Shown in pieces: positions 54,457-63,237 of a stretch of 64,000 bases of DNA. The first letter of the stretch is position 1, and each line of letters opens with the position of its first letter. The translations under genes were made by a program, and so were the position numbers. Source of the DNA: Acinetobacter sp. ANC 3903 (GTDB lineage: Bacteria > Pseudomonadota > Gammaproteobacteria > Pseudomonadales > Moraxellaceae); contig NZ_NEGA01000020.1 in the NCBI RefSeq assembly GCF_002135315.1, positions 1 through 64,000 on the forward strand, read 5' to 3'. The notes beneath the pieces are model-generated. The model was not told where the DNA came from, ran no database searches, and saw nothing but the letters and a program-made list of their open reading frames with translations.

Positions 54457-57141
54457 ATGATTCAACAAATTGATGCTCCACTGCGTGAGGATGTACGCTT
54501 ACTTGGGAACTTGCTGGGAGAAACCCTCAAGGAGCATGCTGGACAAGATTTGTTTAATCAGGTCGAACAAATTCGTGCCCTATCTAAGGGGGCGCGTGAT
54601 GGCCAGGTTGAAGCCGAAAAACAGCTGGAACAACTGTTCTTGAGTCTGGAAGATGATGAAATTCTTCCGCTCACCCGTGCATTCACCCACTTTCTGAATT
54701 TTGCCAATATTGCCGAACAGTACAATGTGGTTCGAAGTCGCCGTAAGAGTGAATTTGATGAAAATGCACCCTCTCCCAATCCGCTCGATCACCTGTTCAA
54801 AAAATTCAAAGACCATGAAATTTCAGCCGACACTCTATTCAAACAAATCTGTGAACTGAAAATTGAACTGGTGCTCACGGCGCATCCGACAGAAGTCAGC
54901 CGCCGAACTTTAATTCAAAAATATGATGACATTAATGACTGCCTGTTTAAGTCTGATCAACAAAAGCTGACTCCACGTGAACGCAAAGCTGTACTAGAAG
55001 AACTCAAACAATTGATTTGTTCTGCCTGGCAGACCGATGAAATTCGTCAGCACCGCCCTACGCCAGTCGATGAAGCAAAATGGGGCTTTACCACTATTGA
55101 GCAAACCCTGTGGAATGCAGTTCCCAAGTTCATTCGTGAACTGGATGAAATGGTTGAAGACCACTGTGGTCAGCGTTTACCCTTAACCGTTGCACCGGTG
55201 CGTTTTGCCTCATGGATGGGTGGTGACCGTGATGGTAACCCGAATGTTACCCATAACATTACCCAGGAAGTGTTGTGGTTATCGCGCTGGAAAGCGGCTG
55301 ATTTATATCTGCGTGATATGGAAGACTTGCGCTGGGAATTGTCGATTCAGAACTGTAGCGATGAACTGATGCAGGCACTCGGTCATGCGCATCCTGAACC
55401 GTACCGTGAATATCTGCGCGATACCCGAGAACGCTTAAAGGCCACCCGTCACTGGCTTGCACAAAAGCTGCAAGGGCAAGATGCCGATGACAGCCTGGTG
55501 ATTAAAAGCAAAGATGAATTATTGCAACCTTTATTGCTGTGCTACCGTTCACTGATTGCCTGCAACCTGCCTGAAATTGCAAATGGCAAACTGCTTGATT
55601 TTATTCATCGGGTCAACTGCTTTGGCATTGAATTACTCAAACTGGATATCCGTCAGGAATCTGGTCGCCATCGTCAGGCGATTTCAGCGATTACCGAATA
55701 TCTGGGTCTGGGCAATTTTGAAACCTGGACCGAACAGGCACGTCAAAACTTCCTGTTGCAGGAATTGCAAAGCAAACGTCCGTTGTTGCCCAAACATCTG
55801 AATGAACCGAAACAAAGCCTGATTGAACATCCGGACGTGCAGGAAGTGTTTGCCACCATGCGCACGCTGGCCGAACAACCGGAAGAAAGTCTGGGTGCGT
55901 ATATTATTTCCATGGCGGAATATCCAAGCGATGTCTTGGCGGTGTTACTGCTGCAAAAAGAAGCCGGCATTAAGCATCCGCTTCGTGTTGTTCCCCTGTT
56001 TGAAACCCTGAAAGACCTAGACGGCGCAGCCGCCACCATGAACACCCTGTTCAATATGCATTGGTATAAACAGCATATTCAGGGCAAACATGAAGTGATG
56101 ATTGGCTATTCTGACTCAGCCAAAGATGCCGGATTCATGTCGGCCAACTGGGCGCAATACCGTGCGCAGGAAGAACTGACTGCCATTGCAAAAAAACATG
56201 CGGTGCAACTCACCCTGTTCCATGGCCGCGGTGGTTCGATTAGCCGTGGCGGTGCACCGACCCAGCAAGCGCTGTTTTCACAACCGCCGGGCTCTATTTC
56301 CGGTGCCATCCGCGTGACCGAACAAGGGGAAATGATCCGCTTCAAGTTTGGTCTGGAAGGCATTGCCTTACAAAATCTGGAGATTTATACCGCAGCCACT
56401 TTAGAAGCGACCTTGTTACCGCCACCGGTGCCTAAAGATGAATGGCGTCAGTTAATGCACAGCATGACCGACCTGTCTGTACAGGTCTATCGTGAAACCG
56501 TGCGTGAAAATCCGCATTTTGTAAAATACCTGCGTACCGTGACACCGGAACTTGAACTGCAAATGTTACCGCTCGGTTCACGTCCTGCAAAACGTAAGGT
56601 TAGCGGCGGTATTGAGTCCTTGCGTGCCATTCCCTGGGTCTTTGCCTGGACGCAAATCCGCTTGATGCTTCCGGCCTGGCTGGGTACAGGTGCGGCGATT
56701 AATCAGGTGATTGACCAAGGCCAAAAAGATTTGCTGGATGAAATGCTGCAACAATGGCCATATTTCCAGACCCTGATTGATATGCTGGAAATGGTACTTT
56801 CCAAGGCCGATGGTCATGTGGCGCTCTATTACGAATCACATCTAACTGATGATGAAGATTTAAAAATCCTGGGCAATGAACTACGTCAGCGCTTAAAAGA
56901 TGCGGTACAAACCTTACTGGCTTTAAAAGGTGAATCTCAACTGCTCAGCAGCAATGAAGTGCTGGACCAATCTATGCGGGTACGTAAACCGTATTTATTG
57001 CCGCTGCATTTATTGCAGGCTGAACTGATGAAACGCCGCCGTCGCTATTTGGCAGAACGTCAGGCCGAGCATACCCCGGTCGATCATGCCTTGATGGTCA
57101 GTATTGCAGGTATTGCAGCAGGACTGCGCAATACGGGATAA
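54457..57141 (+). CDS. ppc: Phosphoenolpyruvate carboxylase
   Basis: Ppc forms oxaloacetate from PEP and bicarbonate, replenishing the TCA cycle. The 894-residue protein has the catalytic histidine in LTAHPTEVSRRTL (near residue 146), GGDRDGNPNVT, the loop GRGGSISRGGAPT and the C-terminal NTG ending used for allosteric control. The start at 54457 (MIQQIDAPL) has AGGAG 10 bases upstream; an in-frame ATG 9 bases earlier at 54448 is possible. Followed by a strong terminator. Intact. Confidence 0.96.
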   Translation: MIQQIDAPLREDVRLLGNLLGETLKEHAGQDLFNQVEQIRALSKGARDGQVEAEKQLEQLFLSLEDDEILPLTRAFTHFLNFANIAEQYNVVRSRRKSEFDENAPSPNPLDHLFKKFKDHEISADTLFKQICELKIELVLTAHPTEVSRRTLIQKYDDINDCLFKSDQQKLTPRERKAVLEELKQLICSAWQTDEIRQHRPTPVDEAKWGFTTIEQTLWNAVPKFIRELDEMVEDHCGQRLPLTVAPVRFASWMGGDRDGNPNVTHNITQEVLWLSRWKAADLYLRDMEDLRWELSIQNCSDELMQALGHAHPEPYREYLRDTRERLKATRHWLAQKLQGQDADDSLVIKSKDELLQPLLLCYRSLIACNLPEIANGKLLDFIHRVNCFGIELLKLDIRQESGRHRQAISAITEYLGLGNFETWTEQARQNFLLQELQSKRPLLPKHLNEPKQSLIEHPDVQEVFATMRTLAEQPEESLGAYIISMAEYPSDVLAVLLLQKEAGIKHPLRVVPLFETLKDLDGAAATMNTLFNMHWYKQHIQGKHEVMIGYSDSAKDAGFMSANWAQYRAQEELTAIAKKHAVQLTLFHGRGGSISRGGAPTQQALFSQPPGSISGAIRVTEQGEMIRFKFGLEGIALQNLEIYTAATLEATLLPPPVPKDEWRQLMHSMTDLSVQVYRETVRENPHFVKYLRTVTPELELQMLPLGSRPAKRKVSGGIESLRAIPWVFAWTQIRLMLPAWLGTGAAINQVIDQGQKDLLDEMLQQWPYFQTLIDMLEMVLSKADGHVALYYESHLTDDEDLKILGNELRQRLKDAVQTLLALKGESQLLSSNEVLDQSMRVRKPYLLPLHLLQAELMKRRRRYLAERQAEHTPVDHALMVSIAGIAAGLRNTG

Positions 57142-57160
57142 GCCTATTTTTCTCAGGACC

Positions 57161-57187
57161 AGCACACTCCTTGAGTGTGCTTTTTTT
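57161..57187 (+). terminator. Rho-independent terminator after ppc
   Basis: AGCACACTC-CTT-GAGTGTGCT (9-base stem) followed by seven more T. Confidence 0.9.
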
Positions 57188-57433
57188 GACCATACAATAA
57201 AATTTTAATATTTTTTTATAAATGGAATAACAAAAATTCATGATAAATCAATGGTACAAATGATAATATTAGCTATTGATTTCACATTATTTTTAAAGAC
57301 TAAAACTTTTACCATTTGGTAAAAATATTTGAAAAGTCAGGGCATTAATTTAAACAAAATTTTATTATAGCGATTAAATCTTCTAAAAAAGAAGCGTATG
57401 ATGTGCACAATTTAGCTTTTGAGTGCTCAAAAA

Positions 57434-58735
57434 ATGTCCAATTGGTTCCCCCAATGGCGTCCCTATAAAGGTAGCATCGATGCACAACCCGTAGGTACCA
57501 ATGAATATCTCCCGCCTGCACAAAGTGTGGTTTTAGGCATACAACATGCTTTCGCCATGTTTGGTGCGACAGTACTCGCACCATTTTTGATGGGCTTTGA
57601 TCCTAATCTGGCTATTTTAATGTCAGGGATCTGTACCATTCTGTTTTTCTTGATGACCGGTGGTCGTGTACCGAGTTATTTAGGTTCAAGTTTTGCCTTT
57701 ATTGGTGTGGTCATTGCTGCAACCGGTTATGCCGCTTCGGGTACAGGTGCACCCAATGCCAATCTGGCCTTGGCCGCTGGCGGTATTATGGCCTGCGGTA
57801 TTCTGTATGCCATTTTTGGTTTTATTGTGATGGCAACCGGAACCAACTGGATTGAGAAACTCATGCCACCTGTGGTAACCGGTGCCGTGGTGATGATCAT
57901 TGGTTTAAACCTTGCACCTGTTACGGTAAAAGGTGTCGCTGGCAATAACTTTAATATGTGGATGTCACTGGTCACGGTGATGTGCATGGGCTCGATTGCG
58001 GTATTTACTAAAGGTCTGCTGCAACGTCTGCTGTTATTGATCGGTTTATTATTGGCTTATTTGGTCTATTACATTGTTTCCAATGTCATGGGGCATGGCA
58101 CGCCGATTAATTTCACTCCCATTCAACAGGCTGCCTGGTTCGGTATGCCAACCTTCCATTCACCGGTATTCGATGCCAATGCCATTTTGATTATTGCACC
58201 CGTTGCCTTGATTTTAGTGGCTGAAAACTTGGGCCATATTAAGGCGGTGAGTGCCATGACTGGTGAAAACCTGGACCCACACATCGGTAAGGCTTTTTTG
58301 GCAGATGGTATTGCCACCACATTATCCGGTGGCGTCGGTGGTCCCGGAATGACCACGTATGGTGAAAATATTGGCGTGATGGCGGTAACCCGCGTCTACT
58401 CCACCATTATTTTTGTCTTTGCCGGTATCTTTGCAGTTTTCCTCGGACTATCACCCAAATTTGGTGCCATTATCCATACTATTCCGACGGCCATCTTAAC
58501 CGGTGCATCGATTGTAGTGTTTGGTTTAATTACCATTGCCGGTGCGAAAATCTGGATTGAAAACAAAGTCGATTTTTCTAAAAACAAAAACCTGATGGTG
58601 GCTGCGGTAACCATTATTTTAGGTACCGGTGACTTTGCTTTGCAATTTGGTAACTTTAACTTGGGTGGTATTGGTACTGCGACTTTTGCAGCATTAATCC
58701 TGAACTGGTTCTTTAGCTTGGGCGATAAATCATAA
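57434..58735 (+). CDS. uraA: Uracil/xanthine permease (NCS2, UraA-like)
   Basis: A 433-residue nucleobase transporter with about 14 membrane helices. The start at 57434 (MSNWFPQWRPYKG) is an ATG; the ORF's earlier TTG at 57419 is unsupported. It has the conserved VPSYLGSSFAFIG segment, VAENLGHIKAVSAMTG (the acidic residue and histidine of TM8 in NCS2 carriers), and GGVGGPGMTTYGENIGVMAVT, the second-repeat signature. Uracil is the likely substrate, but RutG-type pyrimidine or xanthine preference cannot be excluded. It stands alone; a hairpin terminator follows. Confidence 0.9.
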   Translation: MSNWFPQWRPYKGSIDAQPVGTNEYLPPAQSVVLGIQHAFAMFGATVLAPFLMGFDPNLAILMSGICTILFFLMTGGRVPSYLGSSFAFIGVVIAATGYAASGTGAPNANLALAAGGIMACGILYAIFGFIVMATGTNWIEKLMPPVVTGAVVMIIGLNLAPVTVKGVAGNNFNMWMSLVTVMCMGSIAVFTKGLLQRLLLLIGLLLAYLVYYIVSNVMGHGTPINFTPIQQAAWFGMPTFHSPVFDANAILIIAPVALILVAENLGHIKAVSAMTGENLDPHIGKAFLADGIATTLSGGVGGPGMTTYGENIGVMAVTRVYSTIIFVFAGIFAVFLGLSPKFGAIIHTIPTAILTGASIVVFGLITIAGAKIWIENKVDFSKNKNLMVAAVTIILGTGDFALQFGNFNLGGIGTATFAALILNWFFSLGDKS

Positions 58736-58765
58736 TAGCCATTTAAAATATTTTAAAAATTTCAG

Positions 58766-58788
58766 GCAGCCGCAAGGCTGCTTTTTTT
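58766..58788 (+). terminator. Terminator after the uracil permease gene
   Basis: GCAGCC-GCAA-GGCTGC with a run of seven T after it, in the plus direction. Confidence 0.85.
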
Positions 58789-58832
58789 ATCTCTGATGCT
58801 GAGGAAATTTTAGTATGATGAGTCAAATTTCA

Positions 58833-58846
58833 CTGAGCAGACTCAG
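58833..58846. promoter_or_regulatory. Palindrome just before the second lysR start
   Basis: CTGAG-CAGA-CTCAG is a perfect palindrome 3 bases before the ATG. It covers the place of the ribosome site, so binding there could affect translation or transcription. No experimental support. Confidence 0.4.
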
Positions 58847-58849
58847 CAC

Positions 58850-59752
58850 ATGCGTCTCGACTTTTTTGATTTGCAACTGTTCTTGAATATTGTAGAGACC
58901 GGCAGTCTCACTAAAGGTGCAGAACGCTCCGCAATTTCCCTGCAAGCCGCCAGTGAACGGATTAAAAAAATCGAACATCAGTTTGCGGTGCATTTATTTA
59001 CCCGACATGCTTCTGGAGTCAAGCTCACCCTTGCTGGACAGGTTTTTGCCTCGCAGGCTCAGGTGTTGTTACATCAGGCTCAACAATTGCAACAGCAGAT
59101 GCTGCCCTTCTCTACAGGTTCGCAAAGTGAAATGACGCTGTGGTGTAATTCCTCTGCACAAAGTGAATATCTGCCCCTGCTTTTGCCGCAATATCTGCTC
59201 GAAAACCCGAATATCCAGATTGAATTAAAAGAAGCGGAAAGTAACGATATTATTCAGGCACTGAAAAATGGCAGCGCACTGCTTGGCTTGATTTCAAGTT
59301 TTTTTAATGCAAAAAATCTACAAACCCTGGAATTTTTCGATGATCCTCTGGTACTGATTTGCCCCATGCAGCATGAACTGCAGCATCAATCTGTCCTGCA
59401 ATTGGCTGATATACTGAATTACCCATTCGTGGGCCTGATGCAATATCACTCCTTACAGCAATCGATTGAAACACAGGCCAAATTGCTCGGCTGCGCGATT
59501 CAGTACCGTTTACGTTTACCCAATTTTTCCGCCATTGCCCAGGTGGTGGCCAATGGTGTCGGCATTGCGATTATGCCAAAACGCGCGGCCAACCGTTTAA
59601 GTTCGGTTTATTCATTTCAGCAAATTGAACTGACGGGGGACTGGGCCAATCGCAAGCTGTTATTGGCAGCAAAAAACTTTGATGCCCTGCCGCTGTCTTA
59701 TCAACATTTCAGTCAGTTTTTAGTTTCGCAAAAATCCCGGTTACTGAGTTAA
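58850..59752 (+). CDS. LysR-family transcriptional regulator
   Basis: A 300-residue LysR regulator. The helix-turn-helix lies in LFLNIVETGSLTKGAERSAIS and LQAASERIKKIEHQF (residues about 8-45), followed by the substrate-binding effector domain. The DNA-binding sequence differs from the first LysR in the window. Its neighbour is the convergent TauE/SafE permease. LysR regulators often sit divergent from their target, but no divergent gene exists here, so the target is unknown. Confidence 0.92.
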   Translation: MRLDFFDLQLFLNIVETGSLTKGAERSAISLQAASERIKKIEHQFAVHLFTRHASGVKLTLAGQVFASQAQVLLHQAQQLQQQMLPFSTGSQSEMTLWCNSSAQSEYLPLLLPQYLLENPNIQIELKEAESNDIIQALKNGSALLGLISSFFNAKNLQTLEFFDDPLVLICPMQHELQHQSVLQLADILNYPFVGLMQYHSLQQSIETQAKLLGCAIQYRLRLPNFSAIAQVVANGVGIAIMPKRAANRLSSVYSFQQIELTGDWANRKLLLAAKNFDALPLSYQHFSQFLVSQKSRLLS

Positions 59753-59800
59753 TAAGTTGAATTAAAACTGATTCTTTTCCAGCTAATTTTAGCGATGACT

Positions 59801-60538
59801 TTAGATCAGGCCGAACTGATGCAGCACCATATACGCGCCAAAAATTACCAGACCACAAAAGAACATCTTGCGAAACTTTTGTTCCGGAATGCGATAGCAG
59901 ATTTTAGTGCCCAGCCACATTCCCACTAATGCAGGGAATAAGGCGATCAACGACATCTTATAGTCCATTGGAATATTTTCCACCGGATTCTGATGCAGAA
60001 ATACGGCCAGACAAAGGGTTGAAGTGGTAAAGGCCAAGCCGAGTGACTGAACCAGATCATCGCGTTTTAAATGCAACGTTTGCAAATAAGGCACCACAGG
60101 AATCATCACCACCCCTGTAGCTACAGTTAATGCTCCCCCGAGATAGCCGATAATCGGAGATAAGCATTTTTCATGCGCGGCCAGATTGGGCATATTTTTC
60201 GCAAATAGGCCATACACGCCATACAATGCCAGCATTGCACCCAGTAAAGCCTCACTCTGAAATTCCCCCTGCCCCAGGGTAGGGAAAATACTCCAGATGG
60301 AACCGGCAATAATCCCGAGCAATAAGGGCCAAAAACGGCGAACCAGTTTCAGCACTTGTCCTTCGGCAAACAGTTGCCAGAAGTTGGTGACCATCGACGG
60401 TACGATCAGCAAGGTAGCCGCTTGGAAGGGACTCATAAAAATCGTCAGCAAAGCCATGGAAACTGCTGGTAAACCCAGGCCCAAAGTACCTTTAATCATG
60501 CCGGCAATGGCAAATACTCCAATCACAAAGCCAATCAT
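59801..60538 (-). CDS. TauE/SafE-family permease (sulfite/organic anion exporter type)
   Basis: A 245-residue membrane protein with about eight helices in two halves. AGMIKGTLGLGLPAVSMALL near the N-terminus and YLGGALTVATGVVMIPVVPYLQTL in the second half are the duplicated signature of the family (the G-x-G-x(2)-P loops). The ATG at 60538 is preferred: AAGG lies 9 bases before it, whereas it touches the ATG at 60547. Substrates of family members include sulfite, taurine and sulfoacetate; which applies here is not known. Confidence 0.87.
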   Translation of the reverse strand: MIGFVIGVFAIAGMIKGTLGLGLPAVSMALLTIFMSPFQAATLLIVPSMVTNFWQLFAEGQVLKLVRRFWPLLLGIIAGSIWSIFPTLGQGEFQSEALLGAMLALYGVYGLFAKNMPNLAAHEKCLSPIIGYLGGALTVATGVVMIPVVPYLQTLHLKRDDLVQSLGLAFTTSTLCLAVFLHQNPVENIPMDYKMSLIALFPALVGMWLGTKICYRIPEQKFRKMFFCGLVIFGAYMVLHQFGLI

Positions 60539-60547
60539 CTTCAGCAT

Positions 60548-61033
60548 CCTTAAAAACTCAAAAGCTATGCTAGGTGAATGGAGCAGATTAAAAAATCACT
60601 GTTTTTGGGACTCCGCCTCAATAAAAAATTGAGGCTTTTCGGTCGTGGAATGTTAAAAACCAGCCCTATAAATATGACAAATTGTTAATTTTAGATTAAT
60701 AATTAACCGATTGATTGCATGTTTACATAAAGATTCCATCAATTAATAAAACATTATTAAGCTGAGGTTAACTGCATGATTTGCGAGCTATATTATGGTC
60801 ATTTTTTACCCTAATTTCGGTAAATTAAGCTCTTTTTTCGCCCAAAATTAAGTTTTTTTCAGGCTAAACCAGATAGATTTTTAAACAAAAGCTCTTTAAA
60901 GTACGCGCTTCGCATGAATAGGCTATGTAATAACATAGCATGTTTACTATTTAGGGAAAAAATATTCGGTTTTAGTTCTGAAAATGCTGTCTATTTTTTC
61001 TAAAAGCAATTGAAGATCAGGTAGAGATTTAGA
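60548..61033. other. Gene-free 486-base region with orphan hairpins
   Basis: I see no supported gene here. A terminator-like hairpin GCCTCAAT-AAAAA-ATTGAGGC with TTTT lies at 60615-60639, oriented for plus-strand transcripts, although the only gene to its left is on the minus strand. Near 60921-60939 is GCTATGT-AATA-ACATAGC, a perfect 7-base inverted repeat, about 95 bases before the next gene. The region is AT-rich, and the last part probably carries the promoter of the 61034 gene. AGGTAGAG lies before its start. Confidence 0.5.
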
Positions 61034-61522
61034 ATGATTTATGATGGACATCATAGCAATATGATTAACACTGCAGATCAGAATACTGCGGTAATCTCCC
61101 AAAATTTCCAGAAGCATCAAGCAGGTTCAGGCACCAAAAATTCTAAAAATAAAGGTATTCCCTATCTGAATGTACGTAAATTCACCCAAAAGTTACACAA
61201 TATGGCCTCAGCCACCAGTACCAAAAAATGTGCACGAAGCATCCGAATTGCACTACAGTCGGCTGGTGCGAGAATTTTAAACCATCCTGTGGCAGCTTCA
61301 GATTGGGGCAACACCCTGCAGACGATTGGTTATAAAAAAATCAATCCCTCTTTTGATAATCCAAAAGAAGGTGATATTTATATCATTCACCGTACCCAGA
61401 AGCATGTCTATGGGCATATTGCTGCCTATGCCGGTAATCAATGGGTTTCTGATTTCCGCCAAAAAAGTCATGCGGTTTATAAGAATGATCAGGTCCGCTA
61501 TACCTATTACCGTTTAGCATAA
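61034..61522 (+). CDS. NlpC/P60-CHAP-like peptidoglycan amidase-type protein
   Basis: A 162-residue protein of uncertain role. A disordered N-terminal part (about 1-55) precedes a papain-like core: Cys in KKCARSIRIALQSAGA (near residue 66), His in VYGHIAAYAGNQW (near residue 127), with GDIYIIHR before it and WVSDFRQKSHAV after. This order (C, then GD and GH) is characteristic of NlpC/P60 and CHAP cysteine peptidases cutting peptidoglycan. There is no signal peptide. That would fit a phage-type endolysin or a type VI secretion amidase effector, but there is no immunity, phage or T6SS gene adjacent. It is flanked by a long empty region and a strong terminator. Confidence 0.75.
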   Translation: MIYDGHHSNMINTADQNTAVISQNFQKHQAGSGTKNSKNKGIPYLNVRKFTQKLHNMASATSTKKCARSIRIALQSAGARILNHPVAASDWGNTLQTIGYKKINPSFDNPKEGDIYIIHRTQKHVYGHIAAYAGNQWVSDFRQKSHAVYKNDQVRYTYYRLA

Positions 61523-61536
61523 TAGATTAAGTCATC

Positions 61537-61570
61537 AATAAGACACCTTTTCAGGTGTCTTATTTTTTAT
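61537..61570 (+). terminator. Rho-independent terminator after the amidase-like gene
   Basis: AATAAGACACCT-TTTC-AGGTGTCTTATT is a perfect 12-base stem, followed by T-rich sequence. It also lies just before the 3' end of the convergent chorismate-mutase-like gene and may serve both. Confidence 0.88.
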
Positions 61571-61589
61571 AGGCGTTAACAGGATAAAA

Positions 61590-61877
61590 TTAAGGACGAA
61601 TTTCTTTCAATTCACGTTGAATAAAACGCTGAATCATTTCACGGTATAAATGTTCCACCAGATCTGGATCGGTTCCCAAATCTAGCGCTTGAGCACGTAC
61701 TTTCTGAATGACCTGCTCTACCCGTTCCGGAGATTGTACGTCCTGCACAGTACGCTTAAAACGCGTAGCCTGATCGACATAAAACTGACGGGTGGCAATC
61801 ATCTCAATCAGTGCGGTATCAATTGCATCAATCTGTGCACGGGCCTGTTCTAAAGACTCACATTTCTCTTTCTTCAT
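61590..61877 (-). CDS. Chorismate mutase (AroQ)-like small protein
   Basis: The protein fits the all-helical AroQ chorismate mutase/PchB fold. EQARAQIDAIDTALIEMIATRQFYVDQATRFKR has the start of the family (I-D-x-I-D-x-x-L-I-x-L-I-x-x-R), then SPERVEQVIQKVR and DLVEHLYREMIQRFIQRE near the end. At 95 residues it is normal for a monofunctional enzyme. Start is uncertain between 61877 (MKKEKCES) and upstream codons to 61898; no good ribosome site is seen. It overlaps the end of the next gene, so the two are probably co-transcribed. A PchB-like isochorismate lyase role cannot be excluded. Confidence 0.75.
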   Translation of the reverse strand: MKKEKCESLEQARAQIDAIDTALIEMIATRQFYVDQATRFKRTVQDVQSPERVEQVIQKVRAQALDLGTDPDLVEHLYREMIQRFIQRELKEIRP

Positions 61878-63168
61878 CTTTGCTATCATCATTTTCACTT
61901 TTATATTGGTCTTCTAAAACATTACTAAAAATACTTTCAATCATCCAGACCCGGTACAAACTATTAAACACATAACTTTGACCATCTATGCGCAGCTCCA
62001 GGACTGGAAAATCAGGCTGGGACTTCATTTCACAGAGTATGTCATTTTCTTTTAATTTGGCAGCAATATCTTCGGTCGTAAGTTGATTGATCTCTAAATC
62101 ACTTTGGATTTGATCAAAATGTGACTTAAATGACAGGTCTTTGCCTTTGGTCCAGACCGCCTGCAATATGCTGTACATGGCTTCCACACGCTGCTCTTCA
62201 GGCACGCTATAGAACAGTTTCGCCATCTCATAAGTCGCTTGCTGGGTAGGACGACAAAATGGGGTAAATTTCACTTCGGTACGTTTTGAAAGACGAGTCG
62301 CCAGACCCCAATCAAACAAATCGCGTCGATGATAAGACAATGGATAAACATTCAGTTGGATATTATAAAAATTGGCCAGCTCTTCTTTAATATAGGCCAA
62401 CAATAGCCAGGAAATCGGGTCTTCCAGGGCAATATATAAATCCAGTTCCGGATCCAGCGCCTGAATTTCATTCAGTTCTTCCGCATCACTAATCAGGTGT
62501 TCACGCCATTCAATATGGTTGATCAGGAAGATCGGATTACCAGTGAGTAATTTTTGTTGTTTTAAACGGCGGGTCAAACGCAGCAGATCATCTACCGCAT
62601 GATACTTGCGTTCACCAAATTCAAAATAGCTGACCAGAACTTCGTCATCATTAAAAATTCGTTCCGGAAAGTTTTGCGCTGGATGATGGCGACTAGCCAT
62701 AGCATGCAAGGTACGCAATTTGCCATACTGTTTTTGCCACAGCATGTGGAACACGTCTTCGAGTAAATACAGGAAATCCTGACCGCGTAAGGGGGTATTG
62801 CGAAGGATGGTTTCTGCTTGAGCGATGGCCTCAAGCGGCGGCTGTTCGGGGGTTTCATGAAAACTAAAGCGATGCTGTTTGGACAGAATTTTGGCATCGT
62901 TCAAGCAGTAACTTTGCCACTCCATTTCTGACATGTTATTGGGAGGTTCTGCCGTTCGACTGGAAATGATCACCTTTAAGGGTTTGATCTCATCACTCAA
63001 GATTTCTTCAAGTTCAGGTAACTGCTGTGCAGCCAGATAGCTATAGACATCATCCAGACGCAAGTGGATGGTTAAACCCTGCTCCGTAGATAATTCCACC
63101 TGACGAGTCGGCTTTTGATAAAACCAACTCGATCGAAGTGGATCAAACCAACGGCGTAACAGTGACAT
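61858..63168 (-). CDS. Hypothetical protein resembling two tandem DsbA/HCCA-isomerase-like domains
   Basis: I cannot name this family with confidence. The 436 residues lack a signal peptide and membrane helices. They appear to have two similar halves. LRLDDVYSYLAAQQLPELEEIL with IKPLKVII near residue 36-70 parallels ISWLLLAYIKEELANFYNIQLNVYPLS near 250-285. Both resemble the first strand and helix of DsbA-like 2-hydroxychromene-2-carboxylate isomerases. FYSVPEEQRVEAMYSILQAVWTKGKDLS and the following VWTKG-type helix also fit that fold. There is no CxxC. If right, it would be a thioredoxin-fold, glutathione-linked or binding protein. Confidence 0.6.
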   Translation of the reverse strand: MSLLRRWFDPLRSSWFYQKPTRQVELSTEQGLTIHLRLDDVYSYLAAQQLPELEEILSDEIKPLKVIISSRTAEPPNNMSEMEWQSYCLNDAKILSKQHRFSFHETPEQPPLEAIAQAETILRNTPLRGQDFLYLLEDVFHMLWQKQYGKLRTLHAMASRHHPAQNFPERIFNDDEVLVSYFEFGERKYHAVDDLLRLTRRLKQQKLLTGNPIFLINHIEWREHLISDAEELNEIQALDPELDLYIALEDPISWLLLAYIKEELANFYNIQLNVYPLSYHRRDLFDWGLATRLSKRTEVKFTPFCRPTQQATYEMAKLFYSVPEEQRVEAMYSILQAVWTKGKDLSFKSHFDQIQSDLEINQLTTEDIAAKLKENDILCEMKSQPDFPVLELRIDGQSYVFNSLYRVWMIESIFSNVLEDQYKSENDDSKDEEREM

Positions 63169-63187
63169 GAGATCAGCCTCGAAAAAA

Positions 63188-63210
63188 AACCCTTGTGTGC
63201 TACAAGGGTT
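63188..63210 (-). terminator. Terminator downstream of ilvD
   Basis: AACCCTTGT-GTGCT-ACAAGGGTT is a perfect 9-base stem. On the minus strand it is followed by eight T, so it terminates ilvD. Confidence 0.88.
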
Positions 63211-63237
63211 TATAACAATTTGTTAGGTAATGATCAA

